Positions 35,652-45,783 of a stretch of 64,000 nt of DNA are shown in pieces. The translations under genes were made by a program, and so were the position numbers. The stretch covers positions 41,008,602 to 41,072,601 of the forward strand of contig NC_080185.1 in assembly GCF_950295315.1 (NCBI RefSeq), written 5' to 3'. The first letter of the stretch is position 1. Each line of letters begins with the position of its first letter. Source of the DNA: Erinaceus europaeus. Taxonomy: Eukaryota; Chordata; Mammalia; Eulipotyphla; Erinaceidae. The notes below the pieces were generated by a model. It made no database searches and was not told the origin of the DNA. It worked only from the letters and a program-made list of their open reading frames with translations.

Positions 35652-35989
35652 TCTTTTTGGCCTCCGGGGTTATTTCTGGAGCTAGGTGCCTGCACCATGA
35701 ATCCACTGCTTCTGGAGGCTATTTTTTTCCCTTTTGTTGCCCTTGTTGTTTTATCATTGTTGTGGTTATTATTATTGTTGTTATTGATATCGTCATTGTT
35801 GGATAGGACAGAGAGAAATGGAAAGAGGAGGGGAAGACAGAGAGGGGGAGAGAAAGACAGATACCTGCAGACCTGCTTCACCGCCTGTGAGGTGACCCCC
35901 TGCAGGTGGGGATCCTGGAGCCTTACACCAGTCCTTGCACTTTGCATCCTGTGCCATGTGCATTTAACCCGCTGCACTACCGCCCTCCC
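35652..35989 (-). mobile_element. SINE family A, long form
   Basis: Tail-to-tail with the previous A copy, forming an inverted pair. Head altered to GCCCTCCCC. Confidence 0.92.
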
Positions 35990-35991
35990 CC

Positions 35992-36150
35992 TACTTTTTT
36001 TTTTTTTTAACCACAGCACTGCTCAGCTCTGGCTTATGGTAGTGCAGGGGATTGAATTTGCTATCTACCCCTGCCCACCACATACTTTTTTTCTTTGGAG
36101 TCTCAGGCATGAGTCTCTTTGCAGAATCATGATGCTCTCTATCTCTTCCC
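35992..36150 (-). mobile_element. SINE family D interrupted by a duplicated 36-mer
   Basis: The D body stops at GGATTGAATTTG (36060) and resumes at TTGGAGTCTCAGGC (36095). Between them lies a stretch identical to 36770-36805. Confidence 0.75.
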
Positions 36151-36295
36151 TTAAAGTTCATTTTATTAGTGATTTAATAAGGTTTTTTAAGATCAGAAGA
36201 TTACAGGGTTATAGTTCCACACTGCATCCGCCACTATAGTTCTATGCCCCCCACTCCCCTCCAGGATAATCACCATAGTTTTTACAAGTTCTATT
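36151..36295 (-). mobile_element. Old L-type 3' end fragment
   Basis: ATTAGTGATTTAATAAGG, GATTACAGGGTTATAGTTCC and CACCATAG blocks mirror the forward fragment at 6833. Confidence 0.5.
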
Positions 36296-36314
36296 GACAC
36301 TTAGACTACTTTCT

Positions 36315-36465
36315 TTTTTTAATATTTTATTTATTTATTCATGAAAAAGATAGGAGGAGAGAGAAAGAACCAGATATCACTCTGGTACATGTGCTGCCAG
36401 GGATCGAACTCAGGACCTCATGCTTGAGAGTCCAGTGCTTTATCCATTGAGCCACCTCCCGGACC
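36315..36465 (-). mobile_element. SINE family C
   Basis: Perfect 19-bp duplication GACACTTAGACTACTTTCT at 36296-36314 and 36466-36484, one of the longest in the window. Confidence 0.96.
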
Positions 36466-36484
36466 GACACTTAGACTACTTTCT

Positions 36485-36644
36485 CTCTCTCTTTTAAATA
36501 TTTAATTTATTTATTAATGAGAAAGATAGGAGGAGAGAGAGAAAAAAAACAGACATCACTCTGGTACATGTGCTGCCGGAGATTGAACTCAGGACCTCAC
36601 TGTTGAGAGTCCAACACTTTATCCACTGTGCCACCTCCCAAACC
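36485..36644 (-). mobile_element. SINE family C
   Basis: Second reverse C copy, inserted at the edge of the first one's duplication. Confidence 0.92.
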
Positions 36645-36645
36645 A

Positions 36646-36786
36646 CATACTTTTTTTTTTTTTTTTTTTTTACCAGAGCACTGCTCAGCTCTGGTTTATG
36701 GTGGTGCAGAGGTTTGAACCTGGGACTTTGGAGCCTCAGGCATGGAAGTCTGTTTGCATAACCATTATGCTATCTACCCCTGCCCA
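36646..36786 (-). mobile_element. SINE family D
   Basis: Between two copies of ACCACATACTTTTTT, the probable duplicated target. Confidence 0.92.
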
Positions 36787-36802
36787 CCACATACTTTTTT
36801 TC

Positions 36803-37012
36803 TTTTTTAATTAATTAATTAATTAATTTGATAGAAATAACCAGAAATCAAGAGGAAGGAGAGATAGAGAAGGAGAGAGAAAGAGAGATACCTGCAGCAC
36901 TGCTTCACCATTTGCAAAGCTTTCCCCCTGCAAGTGGGGACTGGGAGGCTTGAACTCGGGTCCTTGGGCATTGTAACATGTGTGCTTAACCAGGTACGCC
37001 ACCACCCCATCC
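36803..37012 (-). mobile_element. SINE family B
   Basis: Tail replaced by (TTAA)n at 36807-36826. Remainder full length. Confidence 0.9.
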
Positions 37013-37029
37013 ATCTTCTTTTTAATTTG

Positions 37030-37320
37030 TTTATTTTTAATTTTTTAATATTTATTTATTCCCTTTTGTTGCCCTTGTTGTTTTATTGTTGTAGTTGTTA
37101 TTGTTGTCCTTGTTGGATAGGACAGAGAGAAATGGAGAGAGGAGGGGAAGACAGAAAGGGGAGAGACAGAGAGGGGGATAGACACCTGCAGGCCTGCTTC
37201 ATTGCCTTTGAAGCGACTCCCCTGCAGGTGGGGAGCCTGGGGCTTGAACCTGGATCCTTACTCTGGTCCTTGCGCTTTGCACCACTTGCGCTTAACCTGC
37301 TGCGCTACAGCCCGACTCCC
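37030..37320 (-). mobile_element. SINE family A
   Basis: Full reverse copy ending GCTACAGCCCGACTCCCC. Confidence 0.93.
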
Positions 37321-37357
37321 CTACTTTTTTTTAATTCACACCTTTTTTATTATTATT

Positions 37358-37585
37358 ATTTTCTTTTTTTTAATATCTTTATTGGGGAATTAATATTTTA
37401 CATTCAACAGTAAATACAATAGTTTGTACTTGCATAACATTTCCCAGTTTTCCAAATAACAATACAACCCCCACTAGGTGCTCTGTCATTCTTCTTGGAT
37501 CTGTATTCTCCCCACTCACCAACCCCAGAGTCTTTTAATTTGGTGCAATACACCAATTCTAGTTCAGGTTATACTTGTGTTTCCT
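37358..37585 (-). mobile_element. L1 3' end, copy 1 of stack
   Basis: 5'-truncated copy consisting only of 3' UTR, from TTTATTGGGGAATTAATATT to TTATACTTGTGTTTCC. Confidence 0.9.
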
Positions 37586-37818
37586 TTTTTTACTATTATT
37601 TTATTGGGGAATTAATGTTTTACATTCAACATAAATACAATAGATTGTACGTGCATAACATTCCCCAGATTCCCATATAACAATACAACCCCCACTAGGT
37701 CCTCTGAATCCTTCTTGGACCTGTGTTCTCCCAGACTTGTTTACTTTGGTGTGATATGCCAATTCCATTTGAGGTTCTACTTGTGTTTTCTTTTCTGATC
37801 TTGTTTTTCAACTTCTTT
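37586..37818 (-). mobile_element. L1 3' end, copy 2 of stack
   Basis: Again only 3' UTR, ending at TTGTTTTTCAACTTC, one codon short of the ORF2 end. Joined to copy 1 without spacer. Confidence 0.9.
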
Positions 37819-39177
37819 TTTTTAATTTTTTTATTTCTTTATTGGGGAATTAATGTTTTACATTCAACAGTAAATACAATAGTTTGTACATACATAACAT
37901 TCCCCAGATTAGCATTTAACAATACAACCCCCACTATATCATTTATCATCCTTCATGGACCTGTATTCTCCCCACCCACCCACCCCAGAGTCTTTTACTT
38001 TGGTGTAATACGCCAATTCCATTTCAGGTTCTACTTGTGGTTGTTTTGTTTTTTTTTCTTCTGATCTTGTTTTTCAACTTCTGCCTGAGAGTGAGATCAT
38101 CCCATATTCATCCTTCTGTTTCTGACTTATTTCACTCAATATGAATTTTTCAAGGTCCATCCAAGATCGGCTGAAAACGGTGAAGTCACCATTTTTTACA
38201 GCTGAGTAGTATTCCATTGTGTATATATACCACCACTTGCTCAGCCACTCATCTGTGGTGGGACACCTGGGTTGCTTCCAGGTTTTGGCTATTACAAATT
38301 GTGCTGCCAAGAACGTATGTGTACACAGATCTTTTTGGATGGATGTGTTGAGTTCCTTAGCATATATCCCCAGGAGAGGAATTGCAGGATCATAGGGTAG
38401 GTCCATTTCTAGCCTTCTGAGAGTTCTCCAGACTGTTCTCCACAGAGGTTGGACCAATTGACATTCCCACCAGCAGTGCGGGAGGGTTCCTTTGACCCCA
38501 CACCCTCTCCAGCATTTGCTGCTGTTACCTTTTCTGATGTATGACATTCTCACAGGAGTGAAGTGATATCTCATTGTTGTCTTGATTTGCATTTCTCTGA
38601 TAATCAGAGACTTGGAGCATTTTTTCATGTGTTTCTCAACCTTTTGGATCTCTTCTGTGGTGAACAGTCTGTCCATGTCCTCCCCCCATTTTTGGATGGG
38701 GTTATTTGTTGCCTTGTTGTTGAGTCTGGCAAGCTCTTTATATATGTTGGTATTAAACTCTTATCTGATGTATGGCATGTAAAGATCTTCTCCCATTCTG
38801 TGAGGGGTCTCTTGGTTTGGGTAGTGGTTTCTTTTGCTGTGCAGAAGCTTTTTAATTTGATGTAGTCCCATAGGTTTATACTTGCCTTAGTCTTCTTTGT
38901 AATTGGATTCGTTTCATTGAAAATGTCTTTAAAATTTATGCAGAAAAGAGTTCTGCCAATATTTTCCTCTAAGTATTTGATAGTTTGTGGTCTAACATCC
39001 AAGTCCTTGATCCACTTGGAATTTACTTTTGTATTTGGTGAAATACAGTGATTCAGTTTCATTCTTCTGCATGTTTCAACCCATTGTTTCCAACACCATT
39101 TGTTGAAGAGACTCTGCTTTCCCCATGTAATAGTCTGGGCCCCTTTGTCAAAGATTAGATGTCCATAGGTGTGGGGA
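37819..39177 (-). mobile_element. L1, 5'-truncated, copy 3 of stack
   Basis: Full 3' UTR plus the last ~1.1 kb of ORF2 (38074-39177). By eye very close to the full-length L1 at 26.4 kb. One base is missing at about 38745 (GTTGGTATTAAAC against GTTGGTTATTAAAC), which shifts the frame. Confidence 0.95.
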
Positions 39178-39275
39178 CACTTTGACATTTTTGCCACAAC
39201 TTCTTTAGTCATTCACCTGTTGTTGAACACTTGGATTTTGTCCAAATTTTCCAGTCCAATTTTAATAACTTTTAT
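39178..39275 (-). mobile_element. Old L1 fragment
   Basis: CACAACTTCTTTAGTCATTC and GTTGTTGAACACTTGGATT match the ORF2-end region in diverged form, so L1 copy 3 landed in or beside an ancient L1. Confidence 0.65.
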
Positions 39276-39279
39276 TTTG

Positions 39280-39430
39280 ACAGAGGATAAGAGACAAAAT
39301 TACCACTTCACCATCAGTGGAGTTCTGTTAGTGCAGTCCATGGCATTCCCATGTGGTGGCAGGAATCAAAACCAAGGTCCCCTATGTGGTAAACCTTGTG
39401 CTTTGTCCATAAAGCCATCTCCTGGACTCT
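39280..39430 (-). mobile_element. Older SINE, family F (tentative)
   Basis: CACTTCACCATCAGTGGAGT, GTGGTGGCAGGAATCAAAAC and AAAGCCATCTCCTGGAC. Confidence 0.4.
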
Positions 39431-39566
39431 GCATACTTTTTCACATTGTATTATTTTTCTTTTGTTGTATTGATTATGAAATTAAAACTTCATATATTAA
39501 TATAGACCAGTCTGACATACTTTTCCTTCCCTCCCTCTGTCCTTATTTTATTTAAAAAAAGAAATT

Positions 39567-39908
39567 GGGGGTCGGCGGTAGCGCAGAGGGTTAAGCACAC
39601 GTGGCACGAAGCACAAGGACTGGCTTAAGGATCCCAGTTAGGCCTCAAGCTCACCATCTGCAGGGGAGTCGCTTCACAAACAGTGAAGCAGGTCTGCAGG
39701 TGTCTGTCTTTCTCTCCCCCTCTCTGTCTTCCCCTCCTCTCTCCATTTCTCTCTGTGCTGTCCAACAGCAATGACAGCAATAACAACAACAACAACAAAC
39801 AAGAAGGGCAACAAAAGGGGAAAAATAGCCTCCAGGAGAAGTGGATGCGTGGTGCAGGCATCAAGCCCCAGCAAAAACCTTGGAGACAAAAAAAAAAAAA
39901 AAAAAAAA
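39567..39908 (+). mobile_element. SINE family A, long form
   Basis: Complete, ending CCTTGGAGAC then about 20 A. Confidence 0.93.
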
Positions 39909-40170
39909 GGAGTTGGGCTGTAGCGAAGCGGGTTAAGTGCACGTGGCGCGAAGCGCAAGAACAGGAGGAAGGATACTGGTTCGAGCCCCTGGGGAGTCAC
40001 TTCACAGACGGTGAAGCAGGTCTGCAGATGTCTGTCTTTCTTTACCTGTCTTCCTCTCCTCTCTCCATTTCTCTCTGTCCTATCCAACAACAACAACAAC
40101 AACAATAATAACTACAACAACAAAACAAGGGCAGCAAAAGGGAAAAACTAAATAACTATTTAAAAATAAT
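39909..40170 (+). mobile_element. SINE family A
   Basis: Starts exactly at the end of the previous A-tail. Lacks the GGCTCCCCACCTGCAGG block. Confidence 0.92.
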
Positions 40171-40172
40171 TT

Positions 40173-40627
40173 AGGGGGTCAGGTGGTAGCACACTGGTTT
40201 AAATGCACATAGTACAAAGCGCAAGGACCCGCACAAGGATCCTGGTTTGAGCCCCGGCTCCCCACCTGCGGGTGGGGGGTGGCTTCACAAGCAATGAAGC
40301 AAGTCTGCAGGTGTCTATCTTTCCATCTCTCTCTCTTAAATATTTTATTTATTAATGAGAAAGATAGGAGGAGAGAGAAAGAACCAGACATCTCTCTGGT
40401 ACATGTGCTGCTGGGAATCAAACTCAAGACCTCATGCTTGACAGTCCAGTGCTTTATCCATTGCGCTACCTCCTGGACCACACTTTCTCTCCCTTCTCTA
40501 TCTTCCTCTCCCCTCTCAATTTCTCTCTGTCCTACCCCCCAAAAAAGAAAAAATCAAAAAAAAAAATGGCTACAGTGGATTTTTAGTGCAGGCAGCGATC
40601 TCCAATAATAACCCTGGAGGCAAAAAT
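40173..40627 (+). mobile_element. SINE family A, long form, split by C
   Basis: Third forward A in a row. Pieces 40173-40336 and 40481-40627. Confidence 0.88.
40337..40480 (-). mobile_element. SINE family C nested in A
   Basis: Complete reverse copy in the pyrimidine tract. Shows that C was still moving after some A copies landed. Confidence 0.92.
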
Positions 40628-40629
40628 TA

Positions 40630-40826
40630 TTTAAATTATTTTTATTTATTTATTGGATAGAGGTACCCAGAAATTGAGATGAAGGGAGAGAGAGACAGAG
40701 AGATACCTGCAGCCCTGTTTCACCACTTGTGAAGCTTTCCCCCTGCAGGTAGGAACCAGGGATTTGAACCCAGGTCCTTGCACATTGTAACATGTGCACT
40801 CAACCACGTGCACCACCACCCAGCCC
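40630..40826 (-). mobile_element. SINE family B
   Basis: Full reverse copy. Confidence 0.92.
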
Positions 40827-40828
40827 CT

Positions 40829-40954
40829 CTTTTTTTTTTTTTACCAGAGTATTGCTCAATTCTGGCTTAGGGTGGTGCAGGGGATTGAATCTGGGACCTC
40901 GGAGCTTCAGGGATGAGAATCATTATGGAATCATTATGCTATCTCCCCACCCAA
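40829..40954 (-). mobile_element. SINE family D
   Basis: Reverse copy. Head worn (GAATCATTATGCTATCTCCC). Confidence 0.87.
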
Positions 40955-41006
40955 ACCTTATTTATTTATTTACTTACTTATCTGTTTACCTATTTATTTA
41001 TTTGTA

Positions 41007-41380
41007 GTTATAGCCACCAAGGTTATTACTGGAGCTCAGTGCCAGTACTAGGAATCTAGTGATACTTGTGGCCACTCTTCTCTTCTCTTCTCTTCTCTTC
41101 TCTTCTCTTCTCTTCTCTTCTCTTCTCTTCTCTTCTCTCCTCTCCTCTCCTCTCCTCTCCTCTCCTCTCCTCTCCTCTTCTCTCTCTCTGTCTCTCTCTC
41201 TGTCTCTCTTTCTCTCTATATTTTATTTTATAGGACAGAGAGAAATTGAGATGGGGGAGGGAGAGAGAAAGCCACCACCAGACCTGCTTCAGCATTTGTG
41301 AAGCCTTCCTCCTGCAGGTAGGGGAAGAGGGCTTGAATCTGGGTCCTTGCACATGGTAATGTGTAGACTGAAGCGGTTGT
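41007..41380 (-). mobile_element. SINE family B, long form, with microsatellite
   Basis: 41007-41073 is the long 3' end (AAGGTTATTACTGGAGCTCA to ACTTGTGGCC). The tail region is replaced by (TTCTC)n, and the tRNA body follows from 41217. Confidence 0.82.
41073..41217. repeat. (TTCTC)n(TCTCC)n(TC)n tract
   Basis: About 14 TTCTC units, then about 9 TCTCC-like units, then TCTG/TC repeats. Confidence 0.95.
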
Positions 41381-41490
41381 TTCTTTCATCACTTTAATAT
41401 CTTAAACACCATTATGCCTCTAGAGACACTGTCTTTGGCCTCAGCTTTTGTGCTTTATTAATGTTTTCAGAAAGATAGTCAAAGAGACAA

Positions 41491-41651
41491 GTGGAGGTGG
41501 TGCAGTGGATAAAGCATTAGAGTATCTAGCATGAGGTTTTGAGTTCAATCCCCAGCAGCACATGTACCAGATTGATGACTGGTTCTCTCTCTCTCTCTCC
41601 TTACTTTTAACATAAATATTTTAAAAGAGAGAGAGAGACAGAGAAAGAGAG
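41491..41651 (+). mobile_element. SINE family C
   Basis: 14-bp duplication AGTCAAAGAGACAA at 41477-41490 and 41652-41665. The tail has turned into (GA)n. Confidence 0.94.
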
Positions 41652-41665
41652 AGTCAAAGAGACAA

Positions 41666-41964
41666 CTGGGCTCCAACCAGGGTTGTGCACAAGGCAAAGC
41701 AGTAGAGAATCTAAGTGGGCTATTTTGCCAGCCAGTCTCTGTCTTTGGAACTTCCCGGTCCTTGACTCTAAATCAAGATGCCTATAAAAGCGCGCCCTCT
41801 GGTGGTACTCTTGTGTCAATTCAGGAGACTATTCGCCCCTGCTTTTGGCCTATTGCTTTTGATCTGAAACCCTCAGCCATAGAGAACACAGAGGCTGTTA
41901 GTTTCATAATATAAAACTGTGAGTTTTATAATACAGAACACCTGGTTGTAATAAAATGCCCTCG
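41666..41964. promoter_or_regulatory. Unique island with TATA box and CTCF-type site
   Basis: 300 bp without SINE. TATAAAAG at 41783-41790 is directly followed by the CTCF-type core, and AATAAAA lies at about 41950. TATA plus downstream AATAAA could mean an old solo LTR (plus strand), but no TG...CA ends or duplication were found. Confidence 0.45.
41792..41805 (-). promoter_or_regulatory. CTCF-type core motif
   Basis: Reverse complement reads CCACCAGAGGGCGC, a full match to the CTCF core consensus (CCACCAGRGGGCGC). Occupancy unknown. Confidence 0.7.
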
Positions 41965-42155
41965 AGAGGCCAGGCAGTCGTGCACCCAGTTGAGTGCACA
42001 TGTTACATGTACAAAGGCCTGGGTTTAAGCCCCCGGTCCCCACCTGCAGGAGGAAAACTTCACAAGTGGTGAAGCAGGGCTGCAGGTGTCTCTCTCCCTC
42101 TCAATTTATGGCGGTCTCTATCTGATAATAAATAAATGAAAGGTTTTTTTAAAAA
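41965..42155 (+). mobile_element. SINE family B
   Basis: Forward copy lacking the CTCTCTGTCTCTC stretch. Confidence 0.9.
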
Positions 42156-42157
42156 GA

Positions 42158-42418
42158 TTTTTGTTATTATTTGTTTTTCCTTTTGTTGTCCTATTGTAAT
42201 TATTATTGTTGTTGATGATGATGTCGTCATTGTTGGATAGGACGGAGAGAAAAGGAGGGAGGAGGGGAAGACAGAGAAGGGGAGAGAAAGAGAGACACCT
42301 GCAGACCTGCTTCACCGCTTGTGAAGCGACTCCCTTGCAGATGGGGAGCCAGGGCTCGAACCGGGATCCTGACGCTGGTCCTTGCGCTTAACCCAGTGCA
42401 CCATTAGACCCCCCCCCA
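42158..42418 (-). mobile_element. SINE family A
   Basis: Reverse copy. The CTTTGCGCCACATGCG part is deleted near the head. Confidence 0.9.
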
Positions 42419-42517
42419 ACTTACTTATTGATTAATGAAAGAGAAAGTGGAAGAACTGGAGATCAAACTTGGGACTTCATGCTTCAATACCTTATCTACT
42501 GTTCCACCTCCCAGGCC
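42419..42517 (-). mobile_element. SINE family C, shortened
   Basis: Missing the ATCACTCTGGTACATGTGCT segment. Confidence 0.8.
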
Positions 42518-42555
42518 ACTACTGATATAACTTACAGTCACCATCAAATTCAGTA

Positions 42556-42557
42556 AT

Positions 42558-42601
<44 letters not shown>

Positions 42602-42603
42602 TC
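42556..42603. repeat. (TTTA)n
   Basis: About 12 units. It is the tail of the next reverse SINE. Confidence 0.95.
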
Positions 42604-42882
42604 ATTGGGGTTCTTTTTGGGGCTTGATACCTGTACAACAAAACCACCACTCCCAGTGGCCATTTTTTCCCTTTTAAAAAAAAATAATTTTATTTGTTTA
42701 TTATTAGGTAGAGACAGAAATTGAGAGGGGGTGAGGGAGGTAGAGAGGGAAAGAGACGGAGACAGACACCTGCAGCCCTGCTTCACCACTCATGAAGCTG
42801 CAGATGAGGACCAGGGGCTTGAAACAGGATCTTTATGCACTGTAATGTGTGTGCTCCACCAGGTTTGCCACAACCTGGCCCC
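42600..42882 (-). mobile_element. SINE family B, long form
   Basis: Long end CACTCCCAGTGGCCATTTTT, then the B body with a short deletion around GAAGCTGCAGATGAGG. Confidence 0.88.
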
Positions 42883-43000
42883 GCTCTCTTTATTTCTGTT
42901 CATTACTGCTAAGATTTATTGCAAGATAGAAAAACGTTGATTAATAAAATAATAGCTTGGGCTGAGGAGATAGCATAATGTTTATACAACAATATTTTCA

Positions 43001-43504
43001 GGGACTGGGTGGTGGCGCACCTGGTTGATCGCACATGTTTCAATGTGCAAGAACATGGGTTTGAGGCCGTGGTCCCCAGCTGCAGGGGGAAAGCTTTGCA
43101 AGTAGTGAAGCAGTGCTGCCGGTGTCTCTCTGTCTTCCTCTCAGTTTCTGGCTGTCTCTATCCACTAAATAAATGAAGATGATAATTTTAAAGAAATATT
43201 TATTTATTTATTCCCTTTTGTTGCCCTTGTTGTTTTACTGTTGTTGTTATTGATATCGTCCTTGTTGGATAGGACAGAGAGAAATGGAGAGAGGAGAGGA
43301 ATACAGAGAGGGGAAGAGAGAAATACAGACACCTGCAGACCTGCTTCACCACTTGTGAAGTGACTCCCCTGCAGTTGGGGAGCCGGAGCTGGAACTGGGA
43401 TCCTTATGCAGGTCCTTGCGCTTTTTGTCACATGCGCTTAACCCGCTGTGCTATCACCCGACTCCCAAGATGATAACATTTTTAAACAAGAAATGTAGTT
43501 AAAA
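43001..43504 (+). mobile_element. SINE family B, middle element of the nest
   Basis: B parts 43001-43185 and 43477-43504. The ATATTTTCA target is repeated at 42992-43000 and 43507-43515. Confidence 0.9.
43186..43466 (-). mobile_element. SINE family A, inner element of the nest
   Basis: 10-bp duplication AAGATGATAA at 43176-43185 and 43467-43476. Confidence 0.95.
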
Positions 43505-43633
43505 ACATATTTTCATACCTGAAGCACCAAAGGTCCCAGATTCAATCCCCAACCACCACCATAAGCCAGAGCTGAGCGGTGCTTTGGGGAAACCATAACA
43601 GCTTGACAATAAAATAAGAGCTGTAGATAGATA

Positions 43634-43635
<2 letters not shown>

Positions 43636-43681
<46 letters not shown>
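43636..43681. repeat. (GT)23 microsatellite
   Basis: Pure GT run of about 46 bp in short unique sequence. Confidence 0.96.
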
Positions 43682-43685
<4 letters not shown>

Positions 43686-43837
43686 CCAGGATACTGGATC
43701 CTTATAGAGCACATTCTCTGCCATGTCTAAAGACCAAGCTTTGAGCCCCCAGCCCTCACACGGGAGGATAGGACAAGGCATAGGGGAAGACTGATGAACG
43801 GTAGAATGGTTCTCCCCTTCTCTCTCTTTGTTAAATT

Positions 43838-44128
43838 CTTTTTTTATTTAAATTTTATTTATTTATTTATTTATTCCCTTTTGCTGCCCTTGTTTTATTG
43901 TTGTAGTTATTATTGATGTCGTCATTGTTGGATAGAACAGAGAGAAATGGAGAGAGGAGGGGAAGACAGAAAGGGGGAGAGAAAGATAGATACCTGCAGA
44001 CCTGCTTCACCGCTTGTGAAGCGACTCCCCTGCAGGTGGGGAGGCGGGGGCTCAAACTGGGATCCTTAAGCCATCCTTGCGCTTTGCGCCACCTGTGCTT
44101 AACCCACTGTGCTACCGCCCTGACTCCC
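43838..44128 (-). mobile_element. SINE family A
   Basis: Full reverse copy. TAAATTTTATTT recurs on both sides. Confidence 0.93.
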
Positions 44129-44182
44129 TAAATTTTATTTTATTTTATTTTATTTTATTTTATTATTTTATTATTTATTTAT
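44129..44182. repeat. (TTTTA)n
   Basis: About 8 TTTTA units, then TTTA. It forms the tail of the following D. Confidence 0.93.
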
Positions 44183-44185
44183 TTA

Positions 44186-44305
44186 TTTTTACCAGAGCAC
44201 TATTCAGCTCTGGCTTATGGTGGTACAGGGGACTGAACCTGGAACTTTGGAGCCTCAGGCATGAGAGTCTGTTTGCATAACCATTATGCTATTTACCCTT
44301 CGCCC
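44186..44305 (-). mobile_element. SINE family D
   Basis: Full reverse copy. Confidence 0.92.
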
Positions 44306-44314
44306 AATTTTATT

Positions 44315-44453
44315 TATTTTTATCAGAGAGAGAGGGAGACCAGAGTGTTGCTCAGCTCTGACTCATGGTGGTGCTGGGGATTGAACTTGGGATCTCAGAG
44401 CCTCAGACATGAAAGTCTTTCGCAGAATCACTATACTACTTCCCCAGCCCCTC
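44315..44453 (-). mobile_element. SINE family D
   Basis: Second reverse copy, more diverged, with an AGAGAGAGGGAGACC tail variant. Confidence 0.87.
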
Positions 44454-44511
44454 CCCTTCTTTATCTTTAGCCCTCTCTGTGTGTATCTGAAATCTTACAT
44501 CTATTTATTAT

Positions 44512-44577
44512 TTTTATTTTTCCCTTTTATTTGATAGGACAGAGAGAAATTGAGAGAGGGAGAGAGAGAACGAAAGA
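44512..44577 (-). mobile_element. SINE family B fragment
   Basis: Tail to purine tract only, cut by the next B insertion. Confidence 0.7.
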
Positions 44578-44579
44578 GG

Positions 44580-44803
44580 GGTCTGGGCTTTGACACACCT
44601 GGCTGAGTACACATATTGAAATGTGCAAGGACCCAGGTTCAAGCCACCTGCAGGGGGAAGCTTCATGAGTAGTGAAGCAAAGTTGCAGGTGACTCTCTCT
44701 CTCCCTTTCCCTCTCTTTCTCATCTACCTCTCTCCTCCTTCCATCTCAATTACTCACTGTACCTATGCAAAATAAATAAATAAAACATTAAAAGAAAGAG
44801 AGG
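44580..44803 (+). mobile_element. SINE family B
   Basis: Inserted in the purine tract of the reverse fragment. Lacks CCCCGGTCCCC. AGAAAGAGAGGGG-type words flank it. Confidence 0.88.
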
Positions 44804-44805
44804 GG

Positions 44806-45040
44806 CGCAAAGCACAAGGACTGGCGTAAGGATCCTGGTTCAAGCCCCCGGCTCCCCACCTGTAGGGGAGTCGCTTCACAGGCAGTGAAGCAGGTATCTA
44901 TCTTTCTCTCCCCATCTCTGTTGTCCCCTCCTCTCTCCATTTCTCTCCATCCTATCCAACAACAACAACATCAATAACAACAACAACAACAATAAAAAAG
45001 GACAACAAAAAGAAAATAAATATTAAAAAAATAAAAGAAA
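44806..45040 (+). mobile_element. SINE family A, 5'-truncated
   Basis: Starts at GCGCAAAGCACAAGG, about 40 bp into the consensus. Almost exactly the part missing from the 45-bp head at 19974. Confidence 0.9.
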
Positions 45041-45042
45041 GA

Positions 45043-45475
45043 GGGGGCAGGTGGTAGCACACTTGGTTGAGCACGCATGTTACGCATGTTACCCAAGGAC
45101 CCAGGTTCAAGCCCCCAGTCCCCACCTGCCAGGGGAAAGCTTCAGGAGTGGTGAAGCAGGACTACAAGTGTCTCTCTGTCTCTCTCCCTCTCTCTTTATT
45201 TTTTAAATTATCTTTATTTATTGGATTAAAGATAACCAGAAATCAAGAAAGTAGGGGAAGATAGAGAAGAAGAGAGGAAGAGAGACACCTGCAGTCTTGC
45301 TTCACTACTCACAAAGCTATCCCCCTGCAGGTAGGGATGAGGGCTCAAACCCAGATCCTTGGACATTGTAATAAGTGCGCTCAACCAGGCGCACCACCAC
45401 ACGACCCCTTTCTCCCTCTATCATCACCTTCTTTCTTGATTTCTGGCTGTCACTATCTAATAAATAAATAAATAT
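45043..45475 (+). mobile_element. SINE family B split by reverse B
   Basis: Pieces 45043-45197 and 45408-45475. A tandem GCATGTTAC duplication sits in the A-box side. Confidence 0.87.
45197..45407 (-). mobile_element. SINE family B nested in B
   Basis: Complete reverse copy at the host pyrimidine tract, giving an inverted B/B pair. Confidence 0.9.
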
Positions 45476-45479
45476 AAGG

Positions 45480-45770
45480 GGGGGTCTGGCAGTAGCACAG
45501 CGGGTTAAGCGCACGTGGTGCAAAGTACAAGGACTGGCATAAGGATCCTGGTTCCAGCCCCCGGCTCCCCACCTGCAGGGGAGTCGCTTCACAAGTGGTG
45601 AAGCAGGTCTGCAGGTGTCTATCTTTCCCTCCCCCTCTCTGTATTCCTCTCCTCTCTCCATTTCTCTCTGTCCTATCCAACAATGATGACATCAGTAACA
45701 ACAACAATAATAACTACAACAATAAAACAACAAGGGCAACAAAAGGGAATAAATAAATATTAAAACATTT
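45480..45770 (+). mobile_element. SINE family A
   Basis: Near-consensus forward copy. Confidence 0.94.
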
Positions 45771-45783
45771 AAATAAATGAATA

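Larger units (their letters stand above)
42957..43600 (+). mobile_element. SINE family D, outer element of a triple nest
   Basis: D halves at 42957-43000 and 43516-43600 flank a B copy that itself holds an A copy. Confidence 0.9.
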
